From positions 1 to 13,046 of the forward strand of contig CAZGMC010000112.1 in the NCBI GenBank assembly GCA_964526565.1: DNA of 13,046 nucleotides, written 5' to 3'. Source of the DNA: CAZGMC01 sp964526565 (GTDB lineage Bacteria; Pseudomonadota; Alphaproteobacteria; DSM-16000; Inquilinaceae). Each line of letters opens with the position of its first letter. The stretch's first letter is position 1. Shown one piece after another: positions 12,244 to 13,046 of this stretch. A program made the position numbers and the translations under genes. Below the pieces are notes generated by a model. That model made no database searches, was not told where the DNA came from, and saw only the letters and a program-made list of their open reading frames with translations.

Positions 12244-12446
12244 CGCCTTATGGAAAGGGCAAGATGGGACCTGGTTTGCGGCGAGCCTGACTGAAGGGAG
12301 AGCGGCTGCGACGCAACCGGTTGAACAATTATCATCGCTGCCCCGAAACGTACATAACACTTTCGCGGAAGAATATTTCTTTTTTGTTGCGGCGACGGAA
12401 CGGCTCCGGCAAGGGGTGGCGGGCCGCGGCATGGCCTATGGAAGGT

Positions 12447-12806
12447 TTACCGTGGCGCCAGCAGGCGGCGGCGCCGACGCCGGAACAGCACCAGGAACAG
12501 CAGGCCCAGCGCCAGCACCAGCAGCGCCGCGGGCAGCAGCAGCACGGTGATCATGGCGGGGTCCCACAGCGCCGGCCACAGGTGCCGTTCAATGGCGGGC
12601 TGGGCGAGCTGCAGGCTGTCGGGGTGCAGGTAGAACCAGATCTCGCCGACGCGGGTCAGGTGGAACGCGGACACTTCGCCCGGCGGCCGCGGCAGCAACA
12701 GCTCGCCGCCCTGCCAGACCCAGGTGTCATAAGCCAGGATCGCTGCCGCCAGAAGGATCAGCAGCCAGCCGATGCCGCGCCCTACGATCATGCCCGCCGC
12801 CCGCAT
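12447..12806 (-). CDS. Small inner-membrane protein with two transmembrane helices
   Basis: 119 residues from ATG 12806; an ATG at 12791 (MIVGRGIGWLLI) is an equally reasonable start. The longer frame up to 12941 would run into the tRNA-Ser gene and is rejected. Seen: helix 1 (IGWLLILLAAAILAYDTWVW, about 12-31), a middle segment with EIWFYLHPDSLQLAQPAIER and HLWPALWDPAM, helix 2 (MITVLLLPAALLVLALGLLF and on, about 84-108), then an Arg-rich tail RRRRRR that would stay in the cytoplasm. The LWF.LH..SL...QP..ER....LWDP block is shared, as I recall, by uncharacterised alphaproteobacterial membrane proteins. The role is unknown. No neighbour suggests one. Confidence 0.8.
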   Translation of the reverse strand: MRAAGMIVGRGIGWLLILLAAAILAYDTWVWQGGELLLPRPPGEVSAFHLTRVGEIWFYLHPDSLQLAQPAIERHLWPALWDPAMITVLLLPAALLVLALGLLFLVLFRRRRRRLLAPR

Positions 12807-12872
12807 GGATACGAGACGTTTTCCTCTTAAACCGGCGGCCCAAGCGACACAAGGCGAAACGCCGGCCCTGCC

Positions 12873-12901
12873 TTGCGCAGCCGCTGTCGCGAGGCTACGT
12901 T
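12873..12901 (+). promoter_or_regulatory. Candidate promoter of tRNA-Ser
   Basis: TTGCGC (12873-12878), 17-base spacer, TACGTT (12896-12901). Both boxes are weak (4/6 and 3/6), but the spacing is ideal and transcription would start a few bases before the mature tRNA at 12912. Weak -10 boxes are common in alphaproteobacteria. Confidence 0.35.
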
Positions 12902-12911
12902 GCCGGTGCCG

Positions 12912-12999
12912 GGAGGGATGGCCGAGCGGTTTAAGGCGCACGCCTGGAAAGCGTGTTCACCGAAAGGTGTCGCGGGTTCGAATCCCGCTCCCTCCGCCA
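12912..12999 (+). tRNA. tRNA-Ser (anticodon GGA)
   Basis: 88 bases including encoded CCA. The acceptor stem GGAGGGA pairs with TCCCTCC. The D-arm has GCCGAGCGGTTTAAGGC. The anticodon stem CACGC/GCGTG encloses loop CTGGAAA with anticodon GGA at 12946-12948, reading UCC and UCU. A long class II variable arm (CACC-GAAA-GGTG) confirms serine, and the T-arm is GCGGGTTCGAATCCCGC. All stems close without mismatch. A terminator follows. Confidence 0.98.
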
Positions 13000-13024
13000 T
13001 TATCTTGTAACGAACCAGAGATGA

Positions 13025-13046
13025 GGCTCCCGTTGGGGGCCTTTTT
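13025..13046 (+). terminator. Rho-independent terminator after tRNA-Ser (cut by window edge)
   Basis: GGCTCCC (13025-13031), loop GTT, GGGGGCC (13035-13041), seven pairs with one G-U, then at least five T to the last base of the window. It lies 25 bases after the tRNA end, ending a monocistronic tRNA transcript. Confidence 0.9.

Noticed and set aside
12378..12385. T-run as a plus-strand terminator
   Set aside because: Only a five-pair AT stem (AAGAA/TTCTT) precedes it, and no plus-strand gene ends nearby.
12807..12941. N-terminal extension of the small membrane protein
   Set aside because: It would overlap the tRNA-Ser gene and adds a basic, non-conserved-looking segment.

Overview
The window is very GC-rich (I estimate about 70%) and reads as chromosomal DNA of an alphaproteobacterium, probably in or near the Rhodospirillales. 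The support is the rbfA-truB-rpsO-pnp translation/RNA-decay cluster, an endonuclease-type MutL (DQHA..E....E motif, as in bacteria without MutH), and an XRE regulator whose DNA-binding domain is of a common alphaproteobacterial type. No close relative can be named without a search.

Layout, left to right. (1) 3-1367: 3' part of mutL, running in from outside the window. (2) 1368-about 2200: a visibly AT-richer island. On the minus strand it holds an intact 63-codon small gene followed by a wrecked gene. The wrecked gene keeps the N-terminus and C-terminus of a Fic-family (AMP-transferase type) protein in different frames, with the catalytic core missing. I read it as a decayed Fic toxin/antitoxin-like pair. 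(3) 2393-3207: a secreted four-cysteine protein and a GNAT acetyltransferase, translationally coupled. (4) 3419-4246: an unusual regulator with an XRE helix-turn-helix at the N-terminus and an Lrp/AsnC-type ligand-sensing (RAM) domain at the C-terminus. (5) 4232-4446: two short tandem-repeat arrays, one of 10/11-bp units and one of 11-bp units. (6) 4542-7456: a Gram-negative surface-protein module, a VIT + VWA protein with C-terminal membrane anchor and its dedicated class GN sortase, overlapping by one base. The sorting motif departs from LPxTG, and a perfect 11-bp inverted repeat lies just inside the sortase start. (7) 7667-11710: rbfA, truB, rpsO and pnp in one direction. A likely promoter precedes rbfA, and a very stable UUCG-capped hairpin lies between rpsO and pnp. 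infB, which normally precedes rbfA, is not here. (8) 11707-12806, minus strand: a putative lipoprotein ending tail-to-tail with pnp inside a shared CTAG, and a small two-helix membrane protein. A Rho-independent terminator sits immediately upstream of the lipoprotein's ribosome binding site, like an attenuator. (9) 12912-13046: tRNA-Ser(GGA) with its own terminator.

Housekeeping functions (mismatch repair, 30S maturation, tRNA pseudouridylation, ribosomal protein S15, RNA decay, seryl-tRNA) frame an accessory middle. The sortase/VIT-VWA pair works as one unit: the sortase would process and anchor the VWA protein. The XRE-RAM protein, on the same strand just upstream, could regulate it, but only position suggests this. 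Most likely candidates for something undescribed are the XRE-RAM fusion next to helically phased repeats, the noncanonical sorting signal, and the attenuator-like element in front of the lipoprotein.
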